A DNA stretch of 54,705 bases. Origin: a virus. The position numbers and the translations under genes are program-made. The notes under the pieces are model-generated. The model did no database searches, was not told the DNA's origin, and worked only from the letters and a program-made list of their open reading frames with translations. Shown piece after piece: positions 18,801 through 28,349 of the stretch. Each line of letters starts with the position of its first letter. Position 1 is the stretch's first letter. The stretch spans positions 1 through 54,705 of the IMG/VR virus record IMGVR_UViG_3300045539_000150. One strand, given 5' to 3'.

Positions 18801-19637
18801 AATTTGATATCTTGTTCTATAATTTCCAGAATTTACAATTAATGAATCACCAACTCTTAAAGTTTCTGTATCTTTTAAAGATTTTACAGAATCAGTGTAT
18901 GATAGTTTATTAACTGTATATAATTTTATGGTTTTAGTTTGAGAAGTACCATCAATAACTTGTGTTTTTTCAACATTATCTACTTTAATAATATCGAATG
19001 CTCCAGTGTATTGGATTAATCTCATTGGCATATCTAAAACTTCAGCATCAAGATAGTACTTGTAAGAACTATCAGTCAATTGAGTTTTAAACGTTGCATA
19101 ATCTATTTCACTTCCGCCTTTATAAATTTCATCAAATGCAGTAAGTGTTGCAACATCGTCTGAATCAAATACAAATCTTTCAACATAAACCTTTTCAGTT
19201 TCAACTGGAATTTGACCAGTGATATCAAGATTAATTGTTAATAATGGATTAAGGAAATCTTCAAAGAATTCATTTAATTTTGTACCAAACATTGTTGGTG
19301 ATGCAAGAGAAGTCACTGACTTAGAAGGTCCTTTTAATCTTGCAGTATGTATTGTTCTATATGAACCATCTTTTAATCTAACGTTGGCGTCAGACCCTTC
19401 AAGACCACTTATAGAATTAATGTTATTATTTAACCTTTCAATTTCTCTTTTCAAATATCCAAATGCTGGAATCTGAATAGTTTCCATTTTATTGGTACTA
19501 CTATTAAACAAGTCAATAACCACAGTTTCTTTGTTTGTGGTTATTGCTTCATTAATTCTATTGAATGTTTCTAATGCGTTAGTGTTTAACTCTAGAAACT
19601 GCTCAAGTAATTGTGATATTGAATTGCTAGCGCTCAT
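15900..19637 (-). CDS. Large tail/baseplate protein with central coiled coil (1245 aa)
   Basis: 1245 residues. The N-terminal part is beta-rich. A strongly charged Lys/Glu/Ser coiled coil lies at about residues 415-505 (KIKQLKSDKTSAEQELKK and following heptads). A fibronectin-III-like segment follows (RVRGFWSVPEP, VQFKIRYRYVST). A C-terminal beta-rich region ends in Tyr/Asn-rich sequence. This suggests an elongated structural element such as a long fibre or wedge protein, bearing domains often involved in surface contact. It belongs to the large structural block; the next upstream gene ends one base before its start. No T4 homologue is recognisable. Confidence 0.6.
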   Translation of the reverse strand: MSASNSISQLLEQFLELNTNALETFNRINEAITTNKETVVIDLFNSSTNKMETIQIPAFGYLKREIERLNNNINSISGLEGSDANVRLKDGSYRTIHTARLKGPSKSVTSLASPTMFGTKLNEFFEDFLNPLLTINLDITGQIPVETEKVYVERFVFDSDDVATLTAFDEIYKGGSEIDYATFKTQLTDSSYKYYLDAEVLDMPMRLIQYTGAFDIIKVDNVEKTQVIDGTSQTKTIKLYTVNKLSYTDSVKSLKDTETLRVGDSLIVNSGNYRTRYQIVSIDNSTSQIELLLMEGSESIKIGVNQLGIYKDVDTNLDVEIKIGFNERQVVFIKPIDPNSKIPAENYSPGVAFYSNELEIVTTVGNKMTLAEYYKNEVSDFGQFIKSLKVDYIPPASVGVKPDSPAIDVTNFKVVQINKHLTDNTNTDKIKQLKSDKTSAEQELKKLDESIKQKKSLINTKKFKSSAEKDTQASELSSLVNQRESNSKLFSSIITDIKSSAESADLQSVTPKFRVRGFWSVPEPKKIGNQVSQEVVQFKIRYRYVSTSGKTSEVDQIKFTDSVNQTEKTAAFSNWTEVMGPIRKRQLGTDGKYAWVLESEEDANAINFNSLDISINPGEIVEIMVKSISEAGFPANPVESEWSEISKIEFPQGELNTDALGNVVKANELDALRVQIQQDLETAGVLSHVADTFVAGDTTFAHPASSISSGFLTDQSAPISVYEKLLSLQNEVLRLRAVIEGATGELMVRIIDEDGNVTPVTNNTTVQLFAGYYVNQIPSTGGKGYIVTKNFKVEISNTKATDLELIARILGDTKTPSYISTVNTKFGLGTGVIDNEYVNDAFYTKEARYDLVPVVYQNIENVANIIAGGADYFNSGPEQSTQLRGQFIYSRFRNIANDDNLYIIDESNTNGVPDGDIDVNASNGYDKYEYGISYTIGGVQSNPLDGSKNFVAASSSNFNTSTSPTDFIWAGSYPVGYNPASSNPLVSKPNVATLGVGALTYAAYSNGLYIHQDHPLLEGYGPSAPIPSGSTAILEIAGNGLVGMPKTATRRANDLHGKKQTPLRIINSINKGGIQGLRATIKNGFAPEDQYLLGGRSCGSFLYLSPLTVDSLVVDSPNKNGKKVIPGGSTNAITIDLVFQYRMTDYYGVGSAGTGRVGGIIDNTLSNLTYSKKIGLDIIDFAKKEFQFDIEVYSKYSAQGKNINNITSSMLSNYNTNYQSFGGRRRYLSSGNIGVDYSYPEITNY

Positions 19638-19638
19638 A

Positions 19639-21570
19639 TTATCTTATAATTTCAAGTTCGAATGTCTTGTTTATTTGGTCTACACAAATTAATTCAACAT
19701 ATGGTTTTGTACTTAAGATATTTGCAGCATTTAAAACTGCCTTTAATACCCATCCATTTTGTTTATCCGTGTAAATATTAATTTTATTTGTTCCTATAGT
19801 AGGCAACTCATTTTTAAAAGAAAACTTAACAGTTTGTCCTTTTTTCCAAGGGTTGATACTATCATCTAGGTATATATTTAAATCTCCAGATAACGTTCCC
19901 GCATCCGCATAAATTCTTACTAAATTATCATAAGGTCTAACCCTTGTTAATAATCCAGCAGAAGCGGTCAGTGTCATATTAAATAAATTACTTCCATCTA
20001 TTAAAGTTCCAGTAGTATTAGATATAAAATCATATTCGAAAACTTCATTTAATGTATATCCATAATTAGTGTTAACTAATTTAATATAATCTGGATTTGA
20101 TTTATCAATTGTCATTCCATCTCCACCTGCTAAAACATCAGTATTATACTGTACTTCGCTAGGGATTTGTCCACTAATAACCTGGTTTAATCTGGTATTG
20201 ACAGACGTAATCATATCTAAAATAGATGTTGATTCTGCATAATTTAGTGCGGCATCCTCTAGGGATTTCTCAAGGTCTTGCACTCTAGCCAATAAATTGG
20301 TAGCAGTATTTGAAGTCATTAATAAATCTTCAACATTTGCCAATCTATCAACGATACTTGCATATCTTGCATTTGCCTGAACCATTAATCTTGCTGCATT
20401 TTCAAGTGCAGTAGTTGTGTCCAAGAAAATATCCATAGAAAACGTAGCATAATCATTAATATTCGCCTCTACTCCTACATTATCTAATGATGAATTAAAT
20501 TTAACATTTAACTTTAAAGCAAACGCATTTCCATTTAATCCAGTTACATCGTTTGGTTTATATTTTGTTAATTCTGGAATATACCATCCCTGTGAAAGTG
20601 AGTCATCTTTAAAATTATCTAAAATAATTATACCATATAAATTAGTAGATTTATTTACAATATTTGATTTTGAATATACATCATAATAAACAAGTATTGC
20701 GTTAAATCTAAAATCTCCACCTCTCTTAGAATAATCTAAGAAATTATTTAATGTAGGGTCATTTGCTATTTTAGCGTATAGTGGTGCATTCCATTCAATA
20801 CCATAATTATATAAATTAAGAGGATTTAAATCTATTTCACCATTTACATTATCCGCAAGCGAATCTAATGTAATATTAATATCTGGGTGTGTTTGTCCTG
20901 CTCTACCATTTATTTTAGTATCTGGTGAATATGCAGTTGCAGTAGTATTATAATTAGATGATTTAAATAAAACTTCAGGAGTATAACCAACCGAAGATGG
21001 AACATTTACAAATATTTCATTGTAAGTATTTCCCTGATAATTTTTGTCATTAGACACGTCAATGTTTCCAAGGTACTTTACTACTCTACTATAGTTATTT
21101 CCAGTATTCGTAGTATCTTCACTCTCGATTGCTCTTGAATATCCAGACACTACCTGTTGTGTATTTGCGTTTATAACTTCAAATGCACCAATATGATGTA
21201 ACCACTTAAAGAAAACTTTCTCTGCATCGGATGCATATATTGAAGGATCAAAATCGTCATCAGTTAAAATGAAGTTTTCAAAGTTCAATGCATAATTTTG
21301 TAATGTTTCTGCAAAACTAACGTTTGCATCTGCATTTGGAAGATATGAGGATGCAGAAGGTGCTCCTCCTTCAAATAACTTTTCGAATTGGATATAATTT
21401 TCACCATTTCCTGGAGTAGCAACTACTGGAATATCTAATAGAGCAAACTTAGAATATTCAAAATTGATATCTGGGTTATAATATGCTCGTGTTAAATCCC
21501 TTGCTGCACTTGAAAATGCATACATAGTTCCTCCTTGCTCTTGAGGTATTCTTATTAACGGTGATGCCAT
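19639..21570 (-). CDS. Structural protein with short coiled coil (643 aa)
   Basis: 643 residues. The first ~390 residues look beta-rich with many Asn and Tyr. A helical, coiled-coil-like stretch follows at about 390-460 (ANVEDLLMTSN, RVQDLEKSLEDAAL). A C-terminal beta domain resembles a carbohydrate-binding or fibre tip in composition only. It starts MASPLIRIPQEQGG. Placement between the 189-aa fibre-like gene and the 1245-aa gene suggests a baseplate or fibre-network component. I recognise no family. Confidence 0.55.
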   Translation of the reverse strand: MASPLIRIPQEQGGTMYAFSSAARDLTRAYYNPDINFEYSKFALLDIPVVATPGNGENYIQFEKLFEGGAPSASSYLPNADANVSFAETLQNYALNFENFILTDDDFDPSIYASDAEKVFFKWLHHIGAFEVINANTQQVVSGYSRAIESEDTTNTGNNYSRVVKYLGNIDVSNDKNYQGNTYNEIFVNVPSSVGYTPEVLFKSSNYNTTATAYSPDTKINGRAGQTHPDINITLDSLADNVNGEIDLNPLNLYNYGIEWNAPLYAKIANDPTLNNFLDYSKRGGDFRFNAILVYYDVYSKSNIVNKSTNLYGIIILDNFKDDSLSQGWYIPELTKYKPNDVTGLNGNAFALKLNVKFNSSLDNVGVEANINDYATFSMDIFLDTTTALENAARLMVQANARYASIVDRLANVEDLLMTSNTATNLLARVQDLEKSLEDAALNYAESTSILDMITSVNTRLNQVISGQIPSEVQYNTDVLAGGDGMTIDKSNPDYIKLVNTNYGYTLNEVFEYDFISNTTGTLIDGSNLFNMTLTASAGLLTRVRPYDNLVRIYADAGTLSGDLNIYLDDSINPWKKGQTVKFSFKNELPTIGTNKINIYTDKQNGWVLKAVLNAANILSTKPYVELICVDQINKTFELEIIR

Positions 21571-21590
21571 TTAGGTGTTTTTATATTTTA

Positions 21591-22160
21591 TTAATATATC
21601 AAGTTAGTATTCGCTGATGAAACTACATAGAATAATGAATTTGTTACTGAGTATCTAAAGGTAATTGAACCATTATCTGCTAACTCAACTGTAGTTGCGC
21701 CTGCGATATTAGTAACATCGAAAATAATTAAACCACCATCTGCGATAAATGTAAGTTCCTGTCCATCTTCTGCTATTGGTAAAAGAATTGGAGAAGTAAA
21801 TATTGCATTCGTTGCATCTAATATATATGTCGAAGCAGTATATCCAGTAGTAGGAATATTAATAACTCCAGCTTCTATATTTAAAATTAACGCATTTTCT
21901 AAAGTTACCTTTTGATTAAATGTTGCTGCAACTTCTGCTATAATATTAGTAGAAGTAACCTTAAATGTATCGATTAGACCATTATTGATTCTTAATGTTC
22001 CACCTTTAATCTCACCTGTTAGAGATAATGTTTGTGTTGTTGTATTTAACAATGCGGCAATTGTACCAAGTTCGGTATTTAATGCGTTAAAATTATTGTT
22101 AATTACAATTCTTGACGAAGAAACACTGTCTGTTCCTAAAATTGTTGTTATACTTGCCAT
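21591..22160 (-). CDS. Small trimeric-fibre-like structural protein
   Basis: 189 residues. It begins MASITTILGTDSVSSSRIVINNNFNALN; the NNNFNALNTELG pattern is a typical start of trimeric phage fibres and is echoed in fibres A and B (NYNFDQL, NFNFYQF). The rest is Ile/Thr/Asn-rich beta structure without charged loops, ending LFYVVSSANTNLIY, which fits a small beta-prism tip. It probably contributes to a baseplate-attached fibre or cap. It starts one base after the preceding stop. The function is inferred from composition and context. Confidence 0.6.
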   Translation of the reverse strand: MASITTILGTDSVSSSRIVINNNFNALNTELGTIAALLNTTTQTLSLTGEIKGGTLRINNGLIDTFKVTSTNIIAEVAATFNQKVTLENALILNIEAGVINIPTTGYTASTYILDATNAIFTSPILLPIAEDGQELTFIADGGLIIFDVTNIAGATTVELADNGSITFRYSVTNSLFYVVSSANTNLIY

Positions 22161-22161
22161 T

Positions 22162-25029
22162 TTAAATGATTTTTAATATATTTTTATTTATTTTGTTTTT
22201 ATTTCCATTGATATCTGTTAATTCAAGCTCAACTGTATAATCTCCTTTGTGTTTGAATAGGTATGTTAGCCACGTATTACTATAATATATATCATCAATA
22301 TTTTGACTATTATTTTTTAGCGTCCATTTTTGAGATATTATACCTGGCATGTTGGTCGTATCATACGAAAACGTAACATGGTTTAACATATTTACTTCCA
22401 TATGCGAATCTATTATACATATATCATTAAAATCAGGGTTATAACTGCTAAAGTGTACTTCAGAATCTGTAACTATAACTCCTCCTAATGGATTATTAAA
22501 TCCAACTTCAGAAAAATCATGAGTTCTTGAAGGTTCTTCTCCTACAATCAATATATAATTACACACATCTTCTATTCCATCACCATCATTATCTTTAAGA
22601 ATTGGATTGAAATTAAATTTTGAAAATAATGGATGCGCTATAGCATTTAATCCAGATAATTCATTTGCAATTGCAATCCACGCTGATAAATCAGTATTAT
22701 TTGTAGGATATGGCGATGTAATTTCATAAGAATCTGTTATCTCTATATTTGTAACAGGATCCATTTGTTTAATATATAACTTAAATCCATTTACATAACC
22801 TGCATTGTTTCTAAGATCTATTTTAAATGATGAATTAATATCTGGGCCAACTCGCATCATGTCCCAATTTAATTCTGAACCATCATTCCAAACTTGCGTT
22901 CTTAATTCTTTCCATTGGTATGGACCTGGAGTTTCATTATATCCGGTTGGTGTACTACTATCTAAATATCTTCTAACTGTTGAGAATTCCTCTCCGTCAT
23001 CTCCATCATGCACATAATTAGCTCTATCTAATGTCAAATAATACGTTGCAATTATGCTATCAACATCTGCTGTATTTTCTCTAGCCCAATCCCAATCACT
23101 TCCTACTTCTTTCCAATCATATTTGTATTGGTTCCAGTTTAATTGTGGAAGCATTCTTTGGAATAATCCATAAACTTCTACATTTTTATTTTTAACTTCA
23201 AAATAATTTGCTTCTCTCCATGAACTTCTAACATTATATAAATCATATATTGCAAGTTCTACTGAATAACTTCCTGCAAATGGTAAAACAACTGGAAATT
23301 GTTGGTAACCTGGGTGAAATACACCGGCGCCATCCCAATATCCAACATTTCCCTTAAATGTTTTTAAATATCCATTAGGTCCACTTATGGTCCATTCTAA
23401 TTCATAAATTCCTTGTCTCCACCAATTGTCCCATGTTATCAAATCGTATGGTTCATTTGCCTTTAAAAAATCATAGTAGTTTAATAATGGATTTCCAGAA
23501 GGATGTGGTGGAAAATCATTATAAAAATTATATCCAACTGCTCCGCCTACATATTGTTTACCACCATCCATCCATGTGAATTCGGCTGAATCCCATGTGT
23601 CAATAAATGAATCTGCATTTAATACAACAGGGCAACCTACAGGTATACCCACTAACGTATTAAAGGTTGACATGTCATTATCATAATATGTCGTGTAATA
23701 ATCAATAATGGACTGAGTAATATCTTCTCGATCGGACTCACTTAATGCATTAAAGTTTTGATTTATTCCAGTAAGTCTATAATCTACCTTTCTAAGATCT
23801 TCAATAAACAATTGTCTTTTCTCAGGAAATCTATTAAATGAAACGTTAGAACCAGCAGTTTGTACTTTAATTGAATGTTGATTGTTCCAAACATTTTGAT
23901 TAAATTGAGAGAAGTAATCTCCCTCTCCTGTAATATCTACAATTTTAGCCTGTAATGGTAAAAAATCTTTTTGTAGTTTATTCTTTAATCCATATAATTT
24001 AATTAATACCTCATCTGGAGAATAATCCAAAGATTCCTGTACTGTTGGGATATCCCATTCATCTACATTTCCATCTGCCTCATTTAATCTATAAACTAAT
24101 GAAAATCTACTCGTCTTTTTTAAATTAGAACTTGGTAATTCATTTCCTCTATTTTTATCTGCTAAAAATCCAACGGTATCTTGATTTGGAACTGCAACTG
24201 CCTTTAATTTCCCAAAGTTTTCAGATTGCTCATTGATATTTAACCAATATTCCTTTAATGTTATTTTATCGTAACCGAAAAAGTCAATAGCATTTAAAAG
24301 AGCTTTATATGTTCCAACAAATGGTTTGATTTGGCTTGCTTGTAAAAGTAATTCCTTTCTCTTTTGATTCATAAGAATCCAATCAGGTGCTAACTCCTTA
24401 ATGTCAGAATCTCTAAGTACTAAATAGTCTTCTGGGCTAAGTGTCATTCCAATATTAGATAATAAAACAGATAATCTCTCATCTTCCTCTTCAGTCTCAC
24501 CATAAATTCTAATAGTAGCAATTAAAGTTTCATTGCCATTTGCATCTATTTCAGTAATGTCTAAAAGACGAGTATGGAAATTATCAACATTGCTAGTTAG
24601 GGCCACATTACATTTAAGTGGAGCCATTTTAATATTTGCACCAATTGTTTTAAATCCACTAGGGGTTAAACCAATAGAAGTACTTGAATCTAATAAATCA
24701 AAGATAACCTCATCCTTTTTTTGAATTTCAAGTCTTCCATTTACATTAATAGCGTCATACATAAATATGTCTTCACTATATTCGTATCCACTAAAAAATT
24801 TAAATTTAAATTTACTTACACCTGCATTCTCAGAAATCGGTGTAATATATTTTGTATTTCCAAGAGGTCCATTAACCTCCTCTAAAATATAAATAGTAAG
24901 AGTCTCATATAGACCAGTTGAAACTTTAGGCAAATAACAAATACCTTCCCACAATTCATCATCTGAATTATAAAGAAGGTTTAAATCATTCGACTCACTA
25001 TCAAAGAATCTTAATTTATTATATGCCAT
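22162..25029 (-). CDS. Baseplate protein with PKD/Ig-like domains (955 aa)
   Basis: 955 residues. An N-terminal beta domain is followed by a helical segment at about 195-260 (DSDIKELAPDWILMNQ, ASQIKPFVGTYKALLNAIDFFGYD) of the type seen in baseplate-wedge proteins that follow gp6/J. The C-terminal half has at least two PKD/Ig-like modules (WTISGPNGYLKTF ... GSYSVELAIYD, and KWTLKNNSQN ... GDYTVELELTDING). Such modules on virions bind cell surfaces weakly. It lies directly after the gp6-like gene and a small gene, equivalent to the place of gene I in P2. It is longer than P2 gpI-type proteins, apparently through added domains. Confidence 0.6.
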   Translation of the reverse strand: MAYNKLRFFDSESNDLNLLYNSDDELWEGICYLPKVSTGLYETLTIYILEEVNGPLGNTKYITPISENAGVSKFKFKFFSGYEYSEDIFMYDAINVNGRLEIQKKDEVIFDLLDSSTSIGLTPSGFKTIGANIKMAPLKCNVALTSNVDNFHTRLLDITEIDANGNETLIATIRIYGETEEEDERLSVLLSNIGMTLSPEDYLVLRDSDIKELAPDWILMNQKRKELLLQASQIKPFVGTYKALLNAIDFFGYDKITLKEYWLNINEQSENFGKLKAVAVPNQDTVGFLADKNRGNELPSSNLKKTSRFSLVYRLNEADGNVDEWDIPTVQESLDYSPDEVLIKLYGLKNKLQKDFLPLQAKIVDITGEGDYFSQFNQNVWNNQHSIKVQTAGSNVSFNRFPEKRQLFIEDLRKVDYRLTGINQNFNALSESDREDITQSIIDYYTTYYDNDMSTFNTLVGIPVGCPVVLNADSFIDTWDSAEFTWMDGGKQYVGGAVGYNFYNDFPPHPSGNPLLNYYDFLKANEPYDLITWDNWWRQGIYELEWTISGPNGYLKTFKGNVGYWDGAGVFHPGYQQFPVVLPFAGSYSVELAIYDLYNVRSSWREANYFEVKNKNVEVYGLFQRMLPQLNWNQYKYDWKEVGSDWDWARENTADVDSIIATYYLTLDRANYVHDGDDGEEFSTVRRYLDSSTPTGYNETPGPYQWKELRTQVWNDGSELNWDMMRVGPDINSSFKIDLRNNAGYVNGFKLYIKQMDPVTNIEITDSYEITSPYPTNNTDLSAWIAIANELSGLNAIAHPLFSKFNFNPILKDNDGDGIEDVCNYILIVGEEPSRTHDFSEVGFNNPLGGVIVTDSEVHFSSYNPDFNDICIIDSHMEVNMLNHVTFSYDTTNMPGIISQKWTLKNNSQNIDDIYYSNTWLTYLFKHKGDYTVELELTDINGNKNKINKNILKII

Positions 25030-25031
25030 TA

Positions 25032-25301
25032 TTATCTAACTTTTTTATCTCCCTTTTTAAGGGTAAATGATTTATATGATTTTAAGTATGTAACAGAATC
25101 TACCCAATCTGCAATAACATGTTGAATCATAATAATAAAATCATTCATAGTATCATTCCTCTGTATGTACTTTGAAATAGAATTTGATAGGATATTAATT
25201 CTATAGTTATTTCCTATGTGTTTTCTATCGTCCATTGCAGATAATTTAATATCGTACGTTTTTAATTTTCGTACCTTAAATAAATTACTTAATATATCCA
25301 T
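25032..25301 (-). CDS. Small baseplate-cluster protein, unknown
   Basis: 89 residues, basic, probably helical, ending KKGDKKVR. Its ATG overlaps the stop of the gp6-like gene by one base, and two bases separate its stop from the 955-aa baseplate gene. It is therefore translationally coupled within the baseplate module. No family is recognised. It may be an assembly factor or a small wedge component. Confidence 0.6.
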   Translation of the reverse strand: MDILSNLFKVRKLKTYDIKLSAMDDRKHIGNNYRINILSNSISKYIQRNDTMNDFIIMIQHVIADWVDSVTYLKSYKSFTLKKGDKKVR

Positions 25302-27121
25302 TATAATGCTTTTCTATTTTGTGCTTGCATCTTACTAAAAATAGTATTTGGCGATGCAGGTTCATCGAAGTAAACTGACAGTGCTGCCATTTCACCAATT
25401 TTAACATCATCAGGTACCATAATATCTGCTCTATCTTTCCATCCTCCTCTAAATAATGCAACTTCTTCCTTCTCTAAAATAATATCTCCAAATGAATCAA
25501 GGTTTATTACATTTTCTGGAAGAGGTGCACCTGGTTCAAAGTTAATTTTTTGCTCAGTTACTGTTCTCTTAAAGAAAACATATTTTGATTTCCCATTTCC
25601 AATATCCTCAAGCACTGGTGTACTTGGAGTTACAGTTGTTGTCTTTGAAATATAGTAACCATTTCTTCTTGCAGTTTCCTCTTTCTCAGAAACAAATCTA
25701 ATATTTACAGAATCAATACCTTCAATACCTTCTAGTATTGCAATAATATCTGATTTTGGTAATCTATCTCTTCTTGTTATATTAATTAGGTATTCTGAAA
25801 TTTTTGAACGAATTAATGTATATAAATTTGTTTTGTCATATCCTTCAAAATATCTAGCTTTAATATCCATTCTAAAATATTGAGCTTGTGGTTGAACTAT
25901 TTTTACTTCAGTAGTAACCATTTGCTGTCCAGAATTTTCAAGTACACTTAAGATTCCATTTGTTTCATCTTCAGAAAAGAAAAACTCTTCTTGATTAAGA
26001 TTAAAATAATCATTATTTTTGGAAAGCTTTCTTGCAGTGTCAGGTAACATAAATAAGTATATCACATTGTCATCATCAATATAACCATCGTCTGTTGTAT
26101 TATATGCATCTAAATATGAAAACATACCATATCTAGATAGAAACGATTCATAGTTTGATGGTGTTGCCAATACAAATGAATGACTTTGTAGAGGTGCAAT
26201 TAATTTAGTTAATTCCACCGATTCTGGATCTGAACCCATAGATGGTGCTGTTGTAAATGAAGATTCCAATAATTTATTTAAATTATAGGTATTTCCTAAA
26301 GAATCAAATCCTTCCGTTTGAAATTTAAAATTAAGATCCTTAGAACCTGTTAAATTTCCTTTAACTCCATCTGTTATTAGATATTCAATACCGATAGAAG
26401 CTCCTTCACTTGGTATTAATCCAAATGAACCATTTCCAAAATAAAGATCTAATCCTCCTGTAATTCCGGTTTTTACTAAATATCCTTTAGTTCCAACCTT
26501 CATATCATATAATGAATCGTATTTTGTCCAAGGTTCTCCATTAACACTAACCTTTATTGAATGGTGATCTGTATTCTTTTTAATAATAACATTAAATGAT
26601 TGCAATTTTTCACCAGTACCTGTAAGTATTTGACTTTCTATTTTTCCTTGAATAACTGGAATATAAATATATTCTGGATTACTTTTTTCAATTCTAAATT
26701 GATCGTTATTTGTTTTTAAGATATATTGTAAACCATTCTTGTTTGCCTTAATCAATGTATTTGCTGGAATATTAATAGCATCTCCCGCAATTTCATTAAA
26801 TGCACTTGTATTTAATCTAATTTTAATTTCACCAATTGATGAACTTCCTCTAAATGCATCATGACCTGCAAGTCTTGCAAGTCCATATATAGATTCAGCA
26901 TGCTGTGCTGTTAATATATTTTGTTCAACTACAGCATCTTCTATATAGAAAAAAACTAAGTTTGTTAGTTCTGTTAATACCTCTAGTATTTGTGCAAATG
27001 GAGAGGCAGTTGTAAATAATTCACCTGTTCTACCATATAATCTACTAATATATGTTCTAGTGTCTGTCAACATTTCGGTAGTTTTAATCCTAGCCGCCGA
27101 TAAAAATTTTAATTCTGCCAT
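25301..27121 (-). CDS. 6: Baseplate wedge protein, gp6/J-like
   Basis: 606 residues (T4 gp6 is 660). It has the features of the baseplate J family: an N-terminal helical segment (LTELTNLVFFYIEDAVVEQNILTAQ), a region of ordered strands (EIKIRLNTSAFNEIAGDAINIPANTLI) and an ending with FxD motifs. In T4, gp6 dimers link the wedges into the inner ring of the baseplate. The gene follows the gp25-like gene directly, the order also seen in P2 (W-J) and many contractile phages. This makes the identification firm even though sequence similarity to T4 is low. Confidence 0.8.
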   Translation of the reverse strand: MAELKFLSAARIKTTEMLTDTRTYISRLYGRTGELFTTASPFAQILEVLTELTNLVFFYIEDAVVEQNILTAQHAESIYGLARLAGHDAFRGSSSIGEIKIRLNTSAFNEIAGDAINIPANTLIKANKNGLQYILKTNNDQFRIEKSNPEYIYIPVIQGKIESQILTGTGEKLQSFNVIIKKNTDHHSIKVSVNGEPWTKYDSLYDMKVGTKGYLVKTGITGGLDLYFGNGSFGLIPSEGASIGIEYLITDGVKGNLTGSKDLNFKFQTEGFDSLGNTYNLNKLLESSFTTAPSMGSDPESVELTKLIAPLQSHSFVLATPSNYESFLSRYGMFSYLDAYNTTDDGYIDDDNVIYLFMLPDTARKLSKNNDYFNLNQEEFFFSEDETNGILSVLENSGQQMVTTEVKIVQPQAQYFRMDIKARYFEGYDKTNLYTLIRSKISEYLINITRRDRLPKSDIIAILEGIEGIDSVNIRFVSEKEETARRNGYYISKTTTVTPSTPVLEDIGNGKSKYVFFKRTVTEQKINFEPGAPLPENVINLDSFGDIILEKEEVALFRGGWKDRADIMVPDDVKIGEMAALSVYFDEPASPNTIFSKMQAQNRKAL

Positions 27122-27133
27122 CTTTTTTATATT

Positions 27134-27487
27134 TTATACATACAATCCTATACCGTATTTGTTATCAACTACGATATCTATATAAACTGCATTTCTTTCA
27201 GATTCTGTCGTATATTCTACATTAACATCAACTGGATATTTTTTTGATAATGGAATATATTGTGATATTGCATTAGAAACTACTCCCTTTAACATATCAT
27301 CATTATACATAAATGAATATACATAATCCTCAAGGTTTAATCCAAAATCAGGTACACCCATAACATCTCCTTTAGCTGTAAAAATTAAAGTTTCTATTTG
27401 TGTTAATAATAATTGGATATCCTCATCGACTTGCATCTGATCGTATCTGAAATTAGGATCTCCTATTGTCTTTATATATAGTTCCAT
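27134..27487 (-). CDS. 25: Baseplate wedge protein, gp25/GPW-like
   Basis: 117 residues (T4 gp25 is 132). It shows the GPW/gp25 pattern: TKGDVMGVPDFGLNLEDYVYS near residues 37-57, a following helix with ISQYIPLSKKYPVDVNVEY, and a short last strand. The related T6SS TssE has the same fold. gp25 forms the core bundle of the baseplate wedge with gp6 and gp53 and templates the sheath. It lies between the neck-like gene and gp6, as in other contractile phages. The lysozyme label often given to this family is historical and has no support here. Confidence 0.85.
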   Translation of the reverse strand: MELYIKTIGDPNFRYDQMQVDEDIQLLLTQIETLIFTAKGDVMGVPDFGLNLEDYVYSFMYNDDMLKGVVSNAISQYIPLSKKYPVDVNVEYTTESERNAVYIDIVVDNKYGIGLYV

Positions 27488-27503
27488 AGTATTATATATT
27501 TGT

Positions 27504-28331
27504 TTAAGAATGCATCATCCAATCAGTACCTTCATCGGTCTTAATTTCTTCAACAACCTTTTCTAACTCTTCTTCTCCAAGACCTTTAATGGCATCGGCA
27601 TTTACTTCAATATTTCCAGGAAGTGCAAATCCAAATATAGATAATTTTTGTCCTAATGAAATTTTAATCTTTGCTGCGCAATATCTGAAAAATGCTTCAT
27701 CGCCAAAGAGTGCACATTCTGGAATTGTTTCATATACTTCTAATATGATATCTCTCTTTGGAGTTTCTCCAGTAAATTTTAACTCATGTGTTAATTGGTT
27801 ATAATGATAACTTATTGGGTTTTGAATAATTTGTCTTGCCAAATCATAAAAACTTTCGTTAATAACATAAGCTTGTAAGTTTTCTGCAGCCGCCGCATTA
27901 TTTGAACCACCATACATTCCACCCATTAATATTCTCTCTACTGAGAAATCTCCTTGTGTAAAGTTAATGTCCATTGAACCACCCCAGTTTGAACCTGTTT
28001 CAAAACAACCATAAACTGAATAAATTTCATTTCCTCCAGTAATAGGGCTCTGTCCCGGTAATGTAAAAGATCTCTTATTTTTAAATTGTTGAGAAGAAAA
28101 TAATGTAATGGGTAATACCATAAAATTCTCTTTAACCGAGTACTCATAGTTTTTATAAAACCATTTCTTTGCGTTCTTTACTATATTTTGTACTTCGGAT
28201 TTTGGAAGACTCATTGGAATCATACATGAACCGGTAACATCATTTGCTAAATCGTTTACAAATGTATTAAAACAATCTGTTGCCCATATTGGATCTTGTA
28301 ATAAATTGTCATCTCCTATAATTCTACTCAT
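27504..28331 (-). CDS. Neck protein, gp13-like
   Basis: 275 residues. It begins with a helix-turn region, then beta segments. The C-terminal block YHYNQLTHELKF ... IILEVYETIPECALFGDEAFFRYCAAKIKISLGQKL ... LPGNIEV resembles the last part of T4-like neck proteins (a folding strand pair, a helix with KxxxGQ and a LPGxxxxN motif). It should join the head to the tail or close the head portal. Its placement beside gp25 is not the T4 order. Alternative: another baseplate/tail completion protein. I rely on pattern recognition alone. Confidence 0.5.
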   Translation of the reverse strand: MSRIIGDDNLLQDPIWATDCFNTFVNDLANDVTGSCMIPMSLPKSEVQNIVKNAKKWFYKNYEYSVKENFMVLPITLFSSQQFKNKRSFTLPGQSPITGGNEIYSVYGCFETGSNWGGSMDINFTQGDFSVERILMGGMYGGSNNAAAAENLQAYVINESFYDLARQIIQNPISYHYNQLTHELKFTGETPKRDIILEVYETIPECALFGDEAFFRYCAAKIKISLGQKLSIFGFALPGNIEVNADAIKGLGEEELEKVVEEIKTDEGTDWMMHS

Positions 28332-28349
28332 GCTTTTTTATTTTTATTT

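Noticed and set aside
27134-27487. Lysozyme function for the gp25-like protein
   Set aside because: The protein is a structural wedge component of the GPW/gp25 fold and shows no lysozyme catalytic motif.
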